Source of the DNA: Roseovarius amoyensis
Lineage (GTDB): Bacteria > Pseudomonadota > Alphaproteobacteria > Rhodobacterales > Rhodobacteraceae
Length of the DNA stretch: 64,000 bases
Assembly: GCF_003260265.1 (NCBI RefSeq)
Contig: NZ_QITQ01000009.1
Span: forward strand, 62,001 to 126,000
Reading direction: 5' to 3'
Shown: in pieces, positions 26,947 to 36,927 of the stretch
Position numbering within the stretch: the first letter of the stretch is position 1
How the letters are laid out: the number at the start of each line of letters is the position of its first letter
Translations under genes and position numbers: made by a program
The notes under the pieces: generated by a model
The model's database searches: none
Told to the model about the DNA's origin: nothing
Seen by the model: only the letters and a program-made list of their open reading frames with translations

Positions 26947-29463
26947 TCAGTACAGCCCGCCGGAACTGAGGCTGCCAAAGCTGGCCTTGTCGCCGCCCTC
27001 GGTGTCCTCGACGGGCTGGCCGGTCTCCGGGTCGATCAGCCGGCCGCCATGGCGACCCCCTTCGTACAGCTCCAGGTCGTTGCCCATGGCAAAGCCGCCG
27101 TCATAGATGAAACCAAAGATCGGCTCTTCGCCCTCGCGGAAATACTCGGCCACCATATGCGGGCCGGTTTCGCCCTCCGGCAGGCGGGCGCCGGTATAGC
27201 GGTCGATCTTGATGAAATGGCCGCCTTCGGGCACGCGAAAGGGCCCGCCGCCGTATTTCTCGACCGCCTTGGTCATGAATTGCTGGAACACCGGCCCGCA
27301 CATCGACGCACCATACGCGCCCCGGCCAAGGCCCCGCGGCTGATCATAGCCGATGTAACAGCCCGCGGCGATGTTCGAGGTAAAGCCCACGAACCACACG
27401 TCGCGCGCATCGTTGGTGGTGCCGGTCTTGCCGGCGGCTGGCACCGGCAGGTTGATCACCCCCGATGCGGTGCCGCGATTGACCACGCCTTGCAGCATCG
27501 AGGTGATCTGGTAGGCGGTGATCGGGTCGATCACCTGCCGGCGGTCCGACACGATGCGCGGGCCGCGCGCGGGCGGGATCGTCGGATCGCCGCAATCCAG
27601 GCATTTGCGCGGATCATGGCGATAGACGGTCTGGCCGAACCGGTTCTGCACCCGATCCACCAGCGTCGGCTCGACCCGCTCGCCGCCATTGGCGAACATC
27701 GCGTAGGCCGCGACCATGTTGTAAAGCGTGGTTTCATCCGATCCCAGCGAGTTGGCCAGGAACCGGCCCATGTTCTCATAAACACCAAAGCGCTCGGCAT
27801 AGGCGGCGACCACATCCATGCCGACCTCCTGCGCCAGGCGGATGGTCATCAGGTTGCGCGACATCTCGATGCCGGTGCGCAGCGGCGTCGGCCCGTAGAA
27901 TTGGTTGGACGAGTTGCGCGGCCGCCAGACGCCCTGCGGTGTGTCGATCTCGATCGGCGCGTCGATCACGATGGTGGCCGGCGAATACCCCGAATCGAGC
28001 GCGGCGGCATAGACGAACGGCTTGAAGCTGGAGCCCGGCTGACGCCGCGCCTGGGTGGCGCGGTTGAATACCGAATGCTGGTAGGAAAAGCCGCCCTGCA
28101 TCGCCAGCACGCGGCCGTTTTCCACGTCCATCGCCATGAAGCCGCCCTGCACCTCGGGCACCTGCCGCAGCGTCCAGCGGACAAAGCTGCCATCGCTGTC
28201 TGCGGTCATCTTGCGCACATGCACCACGTCGCCGGGCTTGAAGGTTTCGGTGAAATCGCCAGGCAGCCAGACGATGTCCTTGCGCGGAACCGACTGGACG
28301 CCCTCGACATCCTCGATACCGATCTGCATCTCCTGCGCGTCGGTTTTCAGCACGACCGCCGGGTACCAGCGGCCGTCTAGGTCGATGTCGCGGGCCACGT
28401 CCGCCGCTGCCAGCGCCGCGCGCCAGTCGGCCTCGTTTTCCAGCACCTCGGCCGGCAAGGTGATGCCGGTGCCGCGCCATTCCTTGCGCCCGCGATCGTA
28501 TTTCTCCAGCTGCCGGCGCAGCGTCGTCGCCGCAACCTGCTGCATTTCGGGGTCGATGGTGGCACGCACGGCCAGACCGCCGGTAAAGAATTCGCCTTCG
28601 CCGAAATCCTGGCTCAGCTGGCGGCGGATCTCGTCGGTGAAATAGTCACGCGGTGGCAGGCTCTCGTTCCAGGGCGGGAAATCGCCATTCTGGACCGAGC
28701 GCACCGGCTGCTCGATCTCGGCCTCCATCACCTCGCGGCTGATATAGCCGTTCTCGTACATCTCCCGCAGCACATAGTCGCGCCGCTCGCGCAGGCGTTC
28801 CTTGTTGCGCACGGGGTGGAAATCCGACGGCGCCTTGGGCATCGACGCCAGGAACGCCGCCTCGTGCGGGGCCAGTTCGCTGAGTGTCTTGTTGAAATAG
28901 GTCTGCGCCGCCGCCGTCACGCCATAGGAGTTCTGGCCCAGAAAGATTTCGTTGAGGTACAGCTCAAGGATATCTTCCTTGTCCAGCGTCTCTTCGATGC
29001 GGGTGGCGAGGATGATTTCCTTGATCTTGCGCTCGATCCGGCGGTCGCCCGACAGCAAAAAGTTCTTCATCACCTGCTGGGTGATGGTCGAGGCCCCGCG
29101 AACCACCTCGCCACGGGTGCGCACCGCCTCGACGATCGCAGCCGCGATACCGCGCGCATCATAGCCGCCGTGTTCGTAGAAATTCTTGTCCTCGGCAGAA
29201 ATGATTGCCTGCTTGATCAGGTCAGGGATTTCCTCGGCCGGGGTGAACAGACGGCGTTCCTGCGCGAATTCGTCGATGATCCTGCCCTCGACCGAATAGA
29301 TGCGGCTGATCGTCGGCGGGGTGTAGTTGGCCAGCGATTCATGGCTGGGCAGGTCCTTGCCATAGATGTGGAATACCGCGCCGATGCTGAGCGCGATCAT
29401 GATGACGCCAAGCGTCACCAGGCTGAAGATTGTCCCCAGCAGCGTTAATATCGGTCTGAACAA
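26947..29463 (-). CDS. mrcA: Penicillin-binding protein 1A (class A)
   Basis: An 838-residue bifunctional cell-wall synthase: an N-terminal membrane anchor (about 7-32), a glycosyltransferase GT51 domain (EDKNFYEHGGYDARGIA and GASTITQQVMKNFLL), an OB-like insert, and a transpeptidase domain. The acyl-serine motif is SSFK in RQPGSSFKPFVYAAA, with SRN in MSRNLM and KTG in AGKTGTTND. The start codon is TTG, with a GGGAG ribosome site seven bases upstream. It sits between the amidase and prfB genes on the same strand. Confidence 0.96.
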   Translation of the reverse strand: MFRPILTLLGTIFSLVTLGVIMIALSIGAVFHIYGKDLPSHESLANYTPPTISRIYSVEGRIIDEFAQERRLFTPAEEIPDLIKQAIISAEDKNFYEHGGYDARGIAAAIVEAVRTRGEVVRGASTITQQVMKNFLLSGDRRIERKIKEIILATRIEETLDKEDILELYLNEIFLGQNSYGVTAAAQTYFNKTLSELAPHEAAFLASMPKAPSDFHPVRNKERLRERRDYVLREMYENGYISREVMEAEIEQPVRSVQNGDFPPWNESLPPRDYFTDEIRRQLSQDFGEGEFFTGGLAVRATIDPEMQQVAATTLRRQLEKYDRGRKEWRGTGITLPAEVLENEADWRAALAAADVARDIDLDGRWYPAVVLKTDAQEMQIGIEDVEGVQSVPRKDIVWLPGDFTETFKPGDVVHVRKMTADSDGSFVRWTLRQVPEVQGGFMAMDVENGRVLAMQGGFSYQHSVFNRATQARRQPGSSFKPFVYAAALDSGYSPATIVIDAPIEIDTPQGVWRPRNSSNQFYGPTPLRTGIEMSRNLMTIRLAQEVGMDVVAAYAERFGVYENMGRFLANSLGSDETTLYNMVAAYAMFANGGERVEPTLVDRVQNRFGQTVYRHDPRKCLDCGDPTIPPARGPRIVSDRRQVIDPITAYQITSMLQGVVNRGTASGVINLPVPAAGKTGTTNDARDVWFVGFTSNIAAGCYIGYDQPRGLGRGAYGASMCGPVFQQFMTKAVEKYGGGPFRVPEGGHFIKIDRYTGARLPEGETGPHMVAEYFREGEEPIFGFIYDGGFAMGNDLELYEGGRHGGRLIDPETGQPVEDTEGGDKASFGSLSSGGLY

Positions 29464-29554
29464 TCCGTCGCTCCCGATCAGGATGAGCCAAGCATATATG
29501 CGCGCGCCAGGCCCCCGTCAAAACACAATGCCGCCGCCACCGGCACCCGGCCGC

Positions 29555-30784
29555 CTATTGCCGCACCAGCCGCGCCGCCGCGGCGTCGGCCATGCGCCAC
29601 GCGATCAGCGCATCGCGGATGCCGTTGGCCATGCGCGCGCGCCAGGCATCGTCCAGCAGGTTGTCGCGGTCTTTCTGGCTGGACAGAAAGCCCAACTCGA
29701 CCAGGACCGAGGGAATATCGGCAGATTTCAGCACCGAAAATCCGGCCTCGCGCAGCGGGCGGGAATGCAGCGGCAGGCCCTGTTCCTCGATCCCCAGGCG
29801 AATGGCCCGCGCCAGCCTGTCCGCCCGCGGGCCGGTTTCCTGCCGCGCTAGGTCGATCAGCACACCGGCGACAATATCATCAGCCTTCGTCAGGTCGACA
29901 CCAGCCAGGATGCCGGCCCGGTTGTGGCGTTCGGCCAGCGCGGCGCTGGCCTCGTCGCTGGCGCTGTCGGCCAGGGTATAGACCGTGGCGCCATGCGCGC
30001 GCCCCTCGCTCAGCGCGTCGGCATGCAGCGAGATGAACACATCCGCGCCCAGTTGCTGCGCGATCGCCACCCGACGTTCGAGCGATACGAACTCGTCGTT
30101 TTCGCGGGTCAGCGCCACGTCAAACCCGCCGGCGCGCAGCAGCACCTCGCGCAGTTCGCGGGCGAAACGCAGCATCAGGTTCTTTTCGTTGTGACCCTCG
30201 CGCTCGGCCCCCGGGTCAATGCCGCCATGACCGGGGTCGAGCACCACCAGCAGCCGCTCTTCGCCGGCCTGGCGCGCGCGCTTGACCGCCGGCAGCCCGC
30301 CCTGCACGTCCTCCCAGCCGGGCAGCGGCGGCGCACCCGCACGGGCGGCAAATGCCTCGGCGTCGATCTCTGTCAGCTCGACCTCGATCAGAACGCCGCC
30401 GGTTTCATGGTCGGTGGTGGCGTTCGCGCTTTCGACCGCATACGGCCCGGCAAGATCGACCACCATACGCGACCAACCGGGGCGAAAAGCCCCCATCCGC
30501 ACCGCCCTGGCCCGTTCGGCCCAGTCGATCATCCCGGCGTCGGCGCCGCGCCAGTCGACCTCGCGGAAATCCAGCACCAGCCGGGGTGGCCCGTCCAAGG
30601 TGAACACCCGGAACGGCACGCCCTGCGTCAGCCCCAGCCCCAGCCGCAGCCCGTCGCGCGTGTCATCCAGCCGGGTCTGGACCATATCGACCCGCGCTAG
30701 CGCGCCAAAGCTGCTGTCTTGCGCCGCAACCGGCGCGATCTGCACCAGAGCGCCGATGATCAGCGCCATTGTCATCCTGAACAT
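29555..30784 (-). CDS. N-acetylmuramoyl-L-alanine amidase (AmiC type, Amidase_3)
   Basis: A 409-residue periplasmic amidase: signal peptide, an AMIN domain for septal or wall targeting (about 40-150), a linker, and an Amidase_3 zinc hydrolase domain. The zinc-site motif is VLDPGHGGIDPGAER, followed by ADVFISLHADALSEG and, near the end, SVLVELGFLSSQKD. It splits the bond between peptide stem and glycan during cell separation. The start choice is among three close in-frame ATGs (30784, 30775, 30769). It is upstream of mrcA and prfB. Confidence 0.94.
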   Translation of the reverse strand: MFRMTMALIIGALVQIAPVAAQDSSFGALARVDMVQTRLDDTRDGLRLGLGLTQGVPFRVFTLDGPPRLVLDFREVDWRGADAGMIDWAERARAVRMGAFRPGWSRMVVDLAGPYAVESANATTDHETGGVLIEVELTEIDAEAFAARAGAPPLPGWEDVQGGLPAVKRARQAGEERLLVVLDPGHGGIDPGAEREGHNEKNLMLRFARELREVLLRAGGFDVALTRENDEFVSLERRVAIAQQLGADVFISLHADALSEGRAHGATVYTLADSASDEASAALAERHNRAGILAGVDLTKADDIVAGVLIDLARQETGPRADRLARAIRLGIEEQGLPLHSRPLREAGFSVLKSADIPSVLVELGFLSSQKDRDNLLDDAWRARMANGIRDALIAWRMADAAAARLVRQ

Positions 30785-30879
30785 TCTGCCCGCCTGCCCA
30801 CCGTTTTCGTGGTTCTTGCTTTCTTGCGGCCAGTCTACACCACCAGGCGGCACTTGCCCACCATCGAAGATGGCAAGGC

Positions 30880-31380
30880 TCAGCGCGCAGCCACCTGCCG
30901 CAGGGCGATGGCCAGTTCGCCGTAAAGCGCGCGGCGTTCGTCCTGCGACAGGAAGGCGCCGATCTCGACCTCGCGCCCCTTGCCCGACAGGGTGACGTAA
31001 TCAGGTACCGGCCCGCCGGTCTGGTGAAGCTGCACCCGCGCCCAGTAGCTTTCACAGGACCATTCCCGCCGCTGCCCGTTGGCCTCGACGCGCACCAGCT
31101 GCGCCTCGTCGCGATCAATCGTCAGTTCCTCCGACAGCCGCGCATCGCGATAAGAGCGTTCCAGCCCCCACCACACCCCCGCCACCGCCAACAGAAGGAA
31201 GGGCAGCAGCCCCCACAGCAGCACCGTCCCCAGGAGTGGATAAAGCGGCAGCGTAATCAGCGAAAATGTCACCAGGACAAAGGCCGCAAACCCCTTGCGC
31301 GGCAACGACCGGTGCGGCCAGAGCCGCAGCCGCCGGGCGGGGCCGGCGGCATTCTCGGTGGTGCTCCATTCATAGGGCAT
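30880..31380 (-). CDS. DUF2244 membrane protein
   Basis: A 166-residue protein with two adjacent membrane segments (about 30-72, AAFVLVTFSLITLPLY and LLPFLLLAVAGVWW), followed by a cytoplasmic beta-rich domain with VRVEANGQRREWSCESYWARV and VEIGAFLSQDERRALYGEL. These are DUF2244 hallmarks; the function is unknown. Start MPYEWSTTENAAGPARR matches the family's usual N-terminus. It lies ten bases after dtd on the same strand, so the pair is probably one transcript. Confidence 0.88.
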   Translation of the reverse strand: MPYEWSTTENAAGPARRLRLWPHRSLPRKGFAAFVLVTFSLITLPLYPLLGTVLLWGLLPFLLLAVAGVWWGLERSYRDARLSEELTIDRDEAQLVRVEANGQRREWSCESYWARVQLHQTGGPVPDYVTLSGKGREVEIGAFLSQDERRALYGELAIALRQVAAR

Positions 31381-31390
31381 GGCGGCGCGC

Positions 31391-31828
31391 TCAGACCTCC
31401 ATCCAGATCGTGACCGGCCCGTCATTGCACAGGTCCACCTGCATGTCGGCCCCGAATTTCCCGGTTTCCACCGCCACCCCTTGCCCCGACAGACAGCGGG
31501 CGAAATGTTCATACAGCCGCTCGCCATCCTCGGGGGCGGCGGCGGTGGAAAAGCCGGGGCGATTGCCGCGCGCGGTATCGGCCGCCAAGGTGAACTGGCT
31601 GATCACCAGCGCCGAGCCGCCGGTATCGAGCAACGAGCGGTTCATGCGACCCGCCTCGTCGGCGAAGATGCGCAGCTTGGCGACCTTGGCCGCCAGCTTG
31701 TCGGCCTGTTCCCCGGTATCACCGCGCATGGCGCAAACCAGGATCATCAGCCCCGGCCCCGTGCGCCCGATCACCTGCCCGCCGACACTGACCGAGGCAT
31801 GGCTGACCCGTTGCAGCACTGCGCGCAT
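31391..31828 (-). CDS. dtd: D-aminoacyl-tRNA deacylase
   Basis: A 145-residue enzyme that removes D-amino acids wrongly attached to tRNA. The two cross-subunit motifs are ISQFTLAAD with GNRPGF, and the C-terminal [10 protein letters not shown], the family's Gly-cisPro signature. It opens [17 protein letters not shown] as usual. A much longer upstream open frame exists but only reads antisense to the regulator gene. It is followed by DUF2244 and diverges from the GlxA-type regulator. Confidence 0.96.
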   Translation of the reverse strand: MRAVLQRVSHASVSVGGQVIGRTGPGLMILVCAMRGDTGEQADKLAAKVAKLRIFADEAGRMNRSLLDTGGSALVISQFTLAADTARGNRPGFSTAAAPEDGERLYEHFARCLSGQGVAVETGKFGADMQVDLCNDGPVTIWMEV

Positions 31829-31902
31829 GGCGCCTCTCCTTGTGGTCGCATCCCGTTCATCAGCGGTTTCGCACGGGCACGGGGCCATGGTAAAGAGCCC
31901 CC

Positions 31903-32925
31903 ATGCAAGAGCGCTCTTTCGTTCCGCGCGGGGCGGCCAGCCTGGCGCTTTCCTATGACGGGCCGCCGCGCGACTATTATTTCCTGCTGCTGCCAAAGCT
32001 GACGCTGTTGGCCTTCACCTCGGCGCTCGAACCCTTGCGCATGGCCAACCAGGTGACCGGCAAGGAACTTTATCGCTGGTACATGATGACCGGCGACGGC
32101 GCCCCGGTCATCTGTTCCTGCGGCATTACCATCACCCCCGATACCAGGCTGGGCGACGTGCCCCGCGACGCCACCGCATTCATCTGCGGCGGGATCGAGC
32201 CGCTGGAAAGCACCTCGCGACGGGCGGTGACATGGGTGCGCCGCCAGCACGCGTTCGGCTGCCGGGTGGGTGGCATCTGCACCGGCGCGTTCGCGCTGGC
32301 GCGCGCGGGCCTGCTGGACGGGCGGCGTTTTACCCTGCACTGGGAAAACCAGCCCGCCTTTGTCGAGACCTTTCCCGACCTTACCCCCACAGAGATGCTG
32401 TATGAGGACGACCGCGGCCTGCTGACCTGCGGCGGCGGCAGCGCGGCGACCGACATGATGCTGGGGCTGATCGAGCGCGACCACGGCGCCGGGCTGGCCG
32501 CCATCGTGGCCGACATGTGCCTGCACGGGCGATCCGAGATCCGCGCGGTGCCGCAGCGGTCGGCCTATTCGGCGGCCATCGGCAGCCGCAATCCGCGCCT
32601 GCTGGCGGCAGTGGAATACATGCGCGAGCACCTGGAGGAGCCGGTGGACATGGCCCAGGTGGCCCGCCACATCGGCCTGTCGCGCCGGCAGATGGAGCGG
32701 CTTTTCCGTCGCCATGCCGGTGTCACCCCGGCGCAGTTCTACCTGGACCTGCGGGTGGCGCGGGCGCATGCGCTGCTTAATGAGACCGGGCTCAGCGTGG
32801 CCGAAATCGCGGCGGCAACGGGATTTGCCAGTTCCTCGCAGCTGTCACAGCGGTTTCGCCGGCGCTATGGCGCCTCTCCGGCGGCCTATCGGCGCGGATG
32901 GGCCCGCCCCGAGGGCGCCGACTGA
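31903..32925 (+). CDS. GlxA family AraC-type transcriptional regulator
   Basis: A 340-residue protein with a DJ-1/PfpI-like ligand domain (about 15-195), containing [19 protein letters not shown] at the nucleophile-elbow position, and a C-terminal AraC double helix-turn-helix (about 235-330: [19 protein letters not shown], then [19 protein letters not shown]). Members control amine or arginine-related catabolism such as carnitine or glycine betaine use. The target here is unknown, since the neighbours are housekeeping genes. Its last 40 bases overlap the convergent pseudouridine synthase gene. Confidence 0.92.
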   Translation: MQERSFVPRGAASLALSYDGPPRDYYFLLLPKLTLLAFTSALEPLRMANQVTGKELYRWYMMTGDGAPVICSCGITITPDTRLGDVPRDATAFICGGIEPLESTSRRAVTWVRRQHAFGCRVGGICTGAFALARAGLLDGRRFTLHWENQPAFVETFPDLTPTEMLYEDDRGLLTCGGGSAATDMMLGLIERDHGAGLAAIVADMCLHGRSEIRAVPQRSAYSAAIGSRNPRLLAAVEYMREHLEEPVDMAQVARHIGLSRRQMERLFRRHAGVTPAQFYLDLRVARAHALLNETGLSVAEIAAATGFASSSQLSQRFRRRYGASPAAYRRGWARPEGAD

Positions 32926-33734
32926 TCGCGCCGGGGGCGGCGCTGGCGGCGGACCACCGGTTTTCCGGACGGGGTGTCGTCACTCTCTGCCTGCTCCAGC
33001 CCCAACTGGTCGCGCAGCACCTTGGGGCGAATTTCCTCGACCGCACCGGGCTTTAACTGGCCCAGCTGAAACGGGCCATAGGACACCCGGATCAGCCGGT
33101 TGACGCTCAGCCCCAGCGCCGCCATGGCGCGGCGGACCTCGCGGTTCTTGCCCTCGCGGATGGCCACCGTGGCCCAGGCATTGGCGCCCTGCTGGCGGTC
33201 CAGCGTCACCGTCATCGGCTGGAACCGCTCGCCATCCAGCACCAGCCCCTCGCGCAGCGGTGCAAAGGTGGCGTCGTCGGGCCGCCCCCTGAGCCGCACG
33301 CGATAGCGGCGCATCCAGCCGGTCGCCGGCAATTCCAGCCGCCGCTTGAGCGCGCCGTCATTGGTCAGCAGCAACAGCCCTTCGGAGCTGATGTCGAGCC
33401 GGCCCACGCTCATCACCCTTGGCATGTCGTCGGGCAGGTCGTCATAGATCGTCTTGCGGCCCTTTTCGTCGCGCGCCGTGCTGACCAGCCCCACGGGCTT
33501 GTGATAAAGCCACATCCTGGGCGGTGCCGGCGCATCCAGAGCCCGGCCATCCACGGTGATACGGTCATCGGCGCTGACGTTCAGCGCGGCGCGGTCAATG
33601 ACCTTGCCGTTGACGGTGACGCGGCCGGCGATGATCAGGCGTTCGGCCTCGCGCCGGCTGGCAATGCCTGCGCGCGCAATGACCTTGGCGATGCGTTCGC
33701 CCTTGGGGGGTTCAGCGGGTTTCTCGATGCTCAT
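32886..33734 (-). CDS. rluB: rRNA pseudouridine synthase, RsuA/RluB type
   Basis: A 282-residue enzyme with an N-terminal S4 RNA-binding domain (KVIARAGIASRREAERLI) and an RsuA-family synthase domain. The catalytic aspartate is in VGRLDISSEGLLLLTND, and KNREVRRAMAALGLSVNRLIR follows. The C-terminal 40 residues are basic and low complexity. RluB modifies U2605 of 23S rRNA in E. coli; RluE/RluF-type specificity cannot be excluded. It diverges from tadA and overlaps the regulator gene by 40 bases at the 3' ends. Confidence 0.9.
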   Translation of the reverse strand: MSIEKPAEPPKGERIAKVIARAGIASRREAERLIIAGRVTVNGKVIDRAALNVSADDRITVDGRALDAPAPPRMWLYHKPVGLVSTARDEKGRKTIYDDLPDDMPRVMSVGRLDISSEGLLLLTNDGALKRRLELPATGWMRRYRVRLRGRPDDATFAPLREGLVLDGERFQPMTVTLDRQQGANAWATVAIREGKNREVRRAMAALGLSVNRLIRVSYGPFQLGQLKPGAVEEIRPKVLRDQLGLEQAESDDTPSGKPVVRRQRRPRRDQSAPSGRAHPRR

Positions 33735-33796
33735 GCAGGGCGCTTAGCGCAAAAGCCGCGCTTGCGAAAGCACGGCCTTCACGGCAATGAGGCGTC

Positions 33797-34246
33797 ATGA
33801 CCTTTCGCAGCCACATGGAACAGGCGCTGGCCGAAGCCCGCGCCGCCGCGGATCGCGGAGAGGTGCCGGTGGGCGCCGTGGTGGCCGATCCAGGCGGCAA
33901 GGTGGTCGCCGCCGCCGGGAACCGCACGCGCGAGCTGTGCGACCCCACCGCACATGCCGAGATACTGGCCCTGCGCGCCGCCTGCCGCGCCGCGGGCAGC
34001 GAACGCCTGCCCGGCTACAGCCTTTACGTCACGCTGGAGCCCTGCCCCATGTGCGCCGCCGCCATCTCTTTCGCGCGCATCGCCCGGCTATATTACGGCG
34101 CCGACGATCCCAAGTCGGGCGGCGTGGCGCATGGGGCGCGGGTCTTTTCCCACCCCCAGTGCCACCATATGCCCGAAATCTGCGACGGCATCGCGGCGCA
34201 GGCGGCAGAGGCGCTGCTGAAGGACTTCTTCGACAAGCGCCGCTGA
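33797..34246 (+). CDS. tadA: tRNA-specific adenosine deaminase
   Basis: A 149-residue zinc deaminase that turns wobble A34 of tRNA-Arg(ACG) into inosine. The zinc site is complete: HAE in CDPTAHAEILALRAA and PCPMC in TLEPCPMCAAAI. The RLYYGADDPKSGG segment and C-terminal EALLKDFFDKRR tail match TadA and not a cytosine or guanine deaminase. It is a lone gene, divergent from rluB and converging on the UPF0173 hydrolase gene. Confidence 0.95.
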   Translation: MTFRSHMEQALAEARAAADRGEVPVGAVVADPGGKVVAAAGNRTRELCDPTAHAEILALRAACRAAGSERLPGYSLYVTLEPCPMCAAAISFARIARLYYGADDPKSGGVAHGARVFSHPQCHHMPEICDGIAAQAAEALLKDFFDKRR

Positions 34247-34257
34247 CCGCCACAGGA

Positions 34258-34950
34258 TCAGATCTCGATCGGTTCCATCACCTGCGGTTCGATGACGTTG
34301 ACGCCGGGCAGCGCCTTGACCAGTTCCTCAGCCGATTGCGCCAGCACCGGGAAGGTGCGGTAGTGGCAGGGAATGACGGTCTTGAAGTCAAAGAACGTCT
34401 TGGCCGCATAGGCCGCGCGCGCCATGTCCATGGTGAAATACCCGCCAGCGCACAGGATGCCGATGTCGGGCGCGTGCAGATCGTTGAACACCTTCATGTC
34501 GGCCATCACGTCGGTGTCGCCCGAGAAATAGATCGTATGCCCCTCACCCGCGATCATGTAGCCGCATTCGCTGCCCGGCACGTGGGGGCCGTTTTCGGTG
34601 GCGATGCTGGAAGAATGGGTGGCATGCACCATCGTCACCTTGACCCCGTCCAGGTCGACCGTGCCGCCCTTGTTGAAGCCGACGACCTGCAGGCCCTCGG
34701 CCTGTTCCCACCACGACATCAGGTCGAACTGCCCCACCACCGGGACATTCAGCCGCTTGGCCAGTGCGACCACGTCGCCGGCGTGGTCGAAATGGGCGTG
34801 CGTCAGCACGATGTGGGTTGCGCCCTCCAGCGCCGCATCGTGGCTGTCCTCGGGCAGAATCGGGTTGCCGGTCAGCCACGGGTCAACCAGCAGCACCTGC
34901 CCGCCAATCGCGATTTTAAAGGATGAATGGCCAAGCCATGTAATCTGCAT
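34258..34950 (-). CDS. UPF0173 metal-dependent hydrolase (MBL fold)
   Basis: A 230-residue metallo-beta-lactamase-fold protein of the UPF0173 family. It opens MQITWLGHSSFKI, with the metal motif LTHAHFDHAGD (HxHxDH) and a further GEGHTIYFSGDTDVMADM. No physiological substrate is known for the family; the fold argues for a hydrolase or lactonase. It converges on tadA with a 12-base gap. Start and length fit the family well. Confidence 0.92.
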   Translation of the reverse strand: MQITWLGHSSFKIAIGGQVLLVDPWLTGNPILPEDSHDAALEGATHIVLTHAHFDHAGDVVALAKRLNVPVVGQFDLMSWWEQAEGLQVVGFNKGGTVDLDGVKVTMVHATHSSSIATENGPHVPGSECGYMIAGEGHTIYFSGDTDVMADMKVFNDLHAPDIGILCAGGYFTMDMARAAYAAKTFFDFKTVIPCHYRTFPVLAQSAEELVKALPGVNVIEPQVMEPIEI

Positions 34951-35112
34951 TGGAATCTCCTGATTTTTTCATGCCATATCTAGCAGCTCTCGCGCCCCGG
35001 GGAAACCCGGCGCGCCCTTTCGGAAAGGCCGCCGCCGCCACATGCTTGCAGTGCGTCCGGCGCGGCGGTAAACGCGGACAACAACGAAACCGACCTTGAG
35101 AGGCCCGACCAG

Positions 35113-35400
35113 ATGTCCATCGACACCGAGACCGCAGCCCGCGTGGCCAAGCTCGCGCGTATCCGCGTCGATGACGCGGACCTGCCGGCGCTGGCACAGG
35201 AATTCAACACCATCCTGGGCTTTATCGAACAGCTGGGCGAGGTCGACGTCGATGGGGTGGAACCGATGGTCAGCGTCACCCCGATGCGGCTGAAGCGGCG
35301 CGAGGATGTCGTGACTGACGGCAACATGGCCGACAAGATCCTCTCGAACGCGCCCGACGCGCGCGAGGGCTTTTTCGCCGTTCCCAAGGTGGTGGAGTAA
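35113..35400 (+). CDS. gatC: Asp-tRNA(Asn)/Glu-tRNA(Gln) amidotransferase subunit C
   Basis: A 95-residue scaffold subunit of the GatCAB complex, which amidates misacylated Glu-tRNA(Gln) and Asp-tRNA(Asn). It opens [19 protein letters not shown] and carries the [23 protein letters not shown] segment that wraps GatA and GatB. gatA follows four bases downstream; gatB is not in this window. Confidence 0.96.
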   Translation: MSIDTETAARVAKLARIRVDDADLPALAQEFNTILGFIEQLGEVDVDGVEPMVSVTPMRLKRREDVVTDGNMADKILSNAPDAREGFFAVPKVVE

Positions 35401-35404
35401 ACCG

Positions 35405-36892
35405 ATGACAGACCCTACCGATCTGACCATCGCCGAGGCCCGCGACCGGCTGCGCGCTCGCGACATTTCGGCGCCTGAGCTGACCGAGGCCTGCCTTTCC
35501 GCCGCCCAGGAGGCCGGCGCGCTCAACGCATTCGTGCATTCGACGCCCGACACCGCGCTGGACCAGGCCCGCGCCGCCGACGAACGGCTGGCCAAGGGCG
35601 ACGCGCCGGCAATGTGCGGCATCCCGCTGGGCATCAAGGACCTGTTCTGCACTCGCGGCGCACCAAGCCAGGCCGCCAGCGGCATCCTGAAAGGGTTCCG
35701 CCCCGAATACGAATCGACCGTCACGCAAAAGCTGTTCGACGCCGGCGCGGTGATGCTGGGCAAGCTGAACATGGACGAATTCGCCATGGGCTCGTCCAAC
35801 GAAACCTCGGTCTATGGCAATGCCGTCAACCCGTGGCGGCGAAAGGGCGACGACACGCCCCTGACGCCGGGCGGCTCGTCCGGCGGTTCGGCGGCGGCGG
35901 TTGCGGCCGGCCTGTGCCTGGGCGCGACCGGCACCGATACCGGCGGCTCGATCCGCCAGCCAGCGGCATTTACCGGTATCACCGGGCTAAAGCCCACCTA
36001 TGGGCGCTGTTCGCGCTGGGGGATCATTGCCTTTGCCTCGTCGCTCGACCAGGCCGGACCGATGACCCGCACGGTGCGCGACGCCGCCATCATGGCCACC
36101 GCCATGTGCGGGCATGACCCCAAGGATTCCACCTCGGCCGACCTGGCCGTGCCCGATTTCGAGGCGATGCTGACCGGCGACATCCGCGGCAAGGTGATCG
36201 GCATTCCCCGCGAATACCGCATGGACGGCATGCCCGACGAGATCGAAACGCTCTGGACACGCGGGCGCGAGATGCTGGCCGATGCCGGCGCCGAGATCCA
36301 CGATATCTCGCTGCCCCATACGAAATACGCCCTGCCCACCTACTACGTCATCGCCCCGGCAGAGGCGTCATCGAACCTCGCGCGCTATGACGGCGTGCGC
36401 TATGGCCACCGCGCCAAATTGGATGCCGGCGACGGCATCACCGAGATGTATGAAAAGACCCGCGCCGAAGGGTTCGGGGCAGAGGTCAAGCGCCGGGTCA
36501 TGGTCGGCACCTACGTTCTGTCGGCCGGTTTCTACGACGCCTATTACAACCGCGCCCGCAAGGTGCGCACGCTGATCAAGCGCGACTTCGAACAGGTCTT
36601 TGCCGATGGCGTCGACGCGATCCTGACCCCGGCCACGCCCTCGGCCGCGTTCGGGCTGGGCGAGATGGCGCAGGCCGACCCGGTGGAGATGTATCTCAAC
36701 GACGTCTTCACAGTGACGGTGAACCTTGCCGGGCTGCCAGGTATCTCGGTGCCGGCGGGGCTGAACGACCAGGGCCTGCCGCTGGGGCTGCAGCTGATCG
36801 GCCGTCCGTGGGAAGAGGGCGATCTGCTCAACACCGCCTACGCGCTGGAACAGGCGGCGGGTTTTGTGGCCAAGCCGGCGAAATGGTGGTAG
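35405..36892 (+). CDS. gatA: Asp-tRNA(Asn)/Glu-tRNA(Gln) amidotransferase subunit A
   Basis: A 495-residue amidase-signature glutaminase that supplies ammonia to GatB. The Ser-cisSer-Lys triad is visible: lysine in [12 protein letters not shown], the Gly/Ser-rich [15 protein letters not shown], and the nucleophile in [17 protein letters not shown]. Length and start are normal. It lies directly behind gatC. Unlike many genomes there is no gatB immediately downstream. Confidence 0.97.
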   Translation: MTDPTDLTIAEARDRLRARDISAPELTEACLSAAQEAGALNAFVHSTPDTALDQARAADERLAKGDAPAMCGIPLGIKDLFCTRGAPSQAASGILKGFRPEYESTVTQKLFDAGAVMLGKLNMDEFAMGSSNETSVYGNAVNPWRRKGDDTPLTPGGSSGGSAAAVAAGLCLGATGTDTGGSIRQPAAFTGITGLKPTYGRCSRWGIIAFASSLDQAGPMTRTVRDAAIMATAMCGHDPKDSTSADLAVPDFEAMLTGDIRGKVIGIPREYRMDGMPDEIETLWTRGREMLADAGAEIHDISLPHTKYALPTYYVIAPAEASSNLARYDGVRYGHRAKLDAGDGITEMYEKTRAEGFGAEVKRRVMVGTYVLSAGFYDAYYNRARKVRTLIKRDFEQVFADGVDAILTPATPSAAFGLGEMAQADPVEMYLNDVFTVTVNLAGLPGISVPAGLNDQGLPLGLQLIGRPWEEGDLLNTAYALEQAAGFVAKPAKWW

Positions 36893-36927
36893 TCTGCGCC
36901 AAAAGACAAATGGCAGGACAACAGCAG

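Noticed and set aside
26932..28380. A 482-codon plus-strand frame opposite mrcA
   Set aside because: Antisense to a protein with intact catalytic motifs; composition is typical of a shadow frame.
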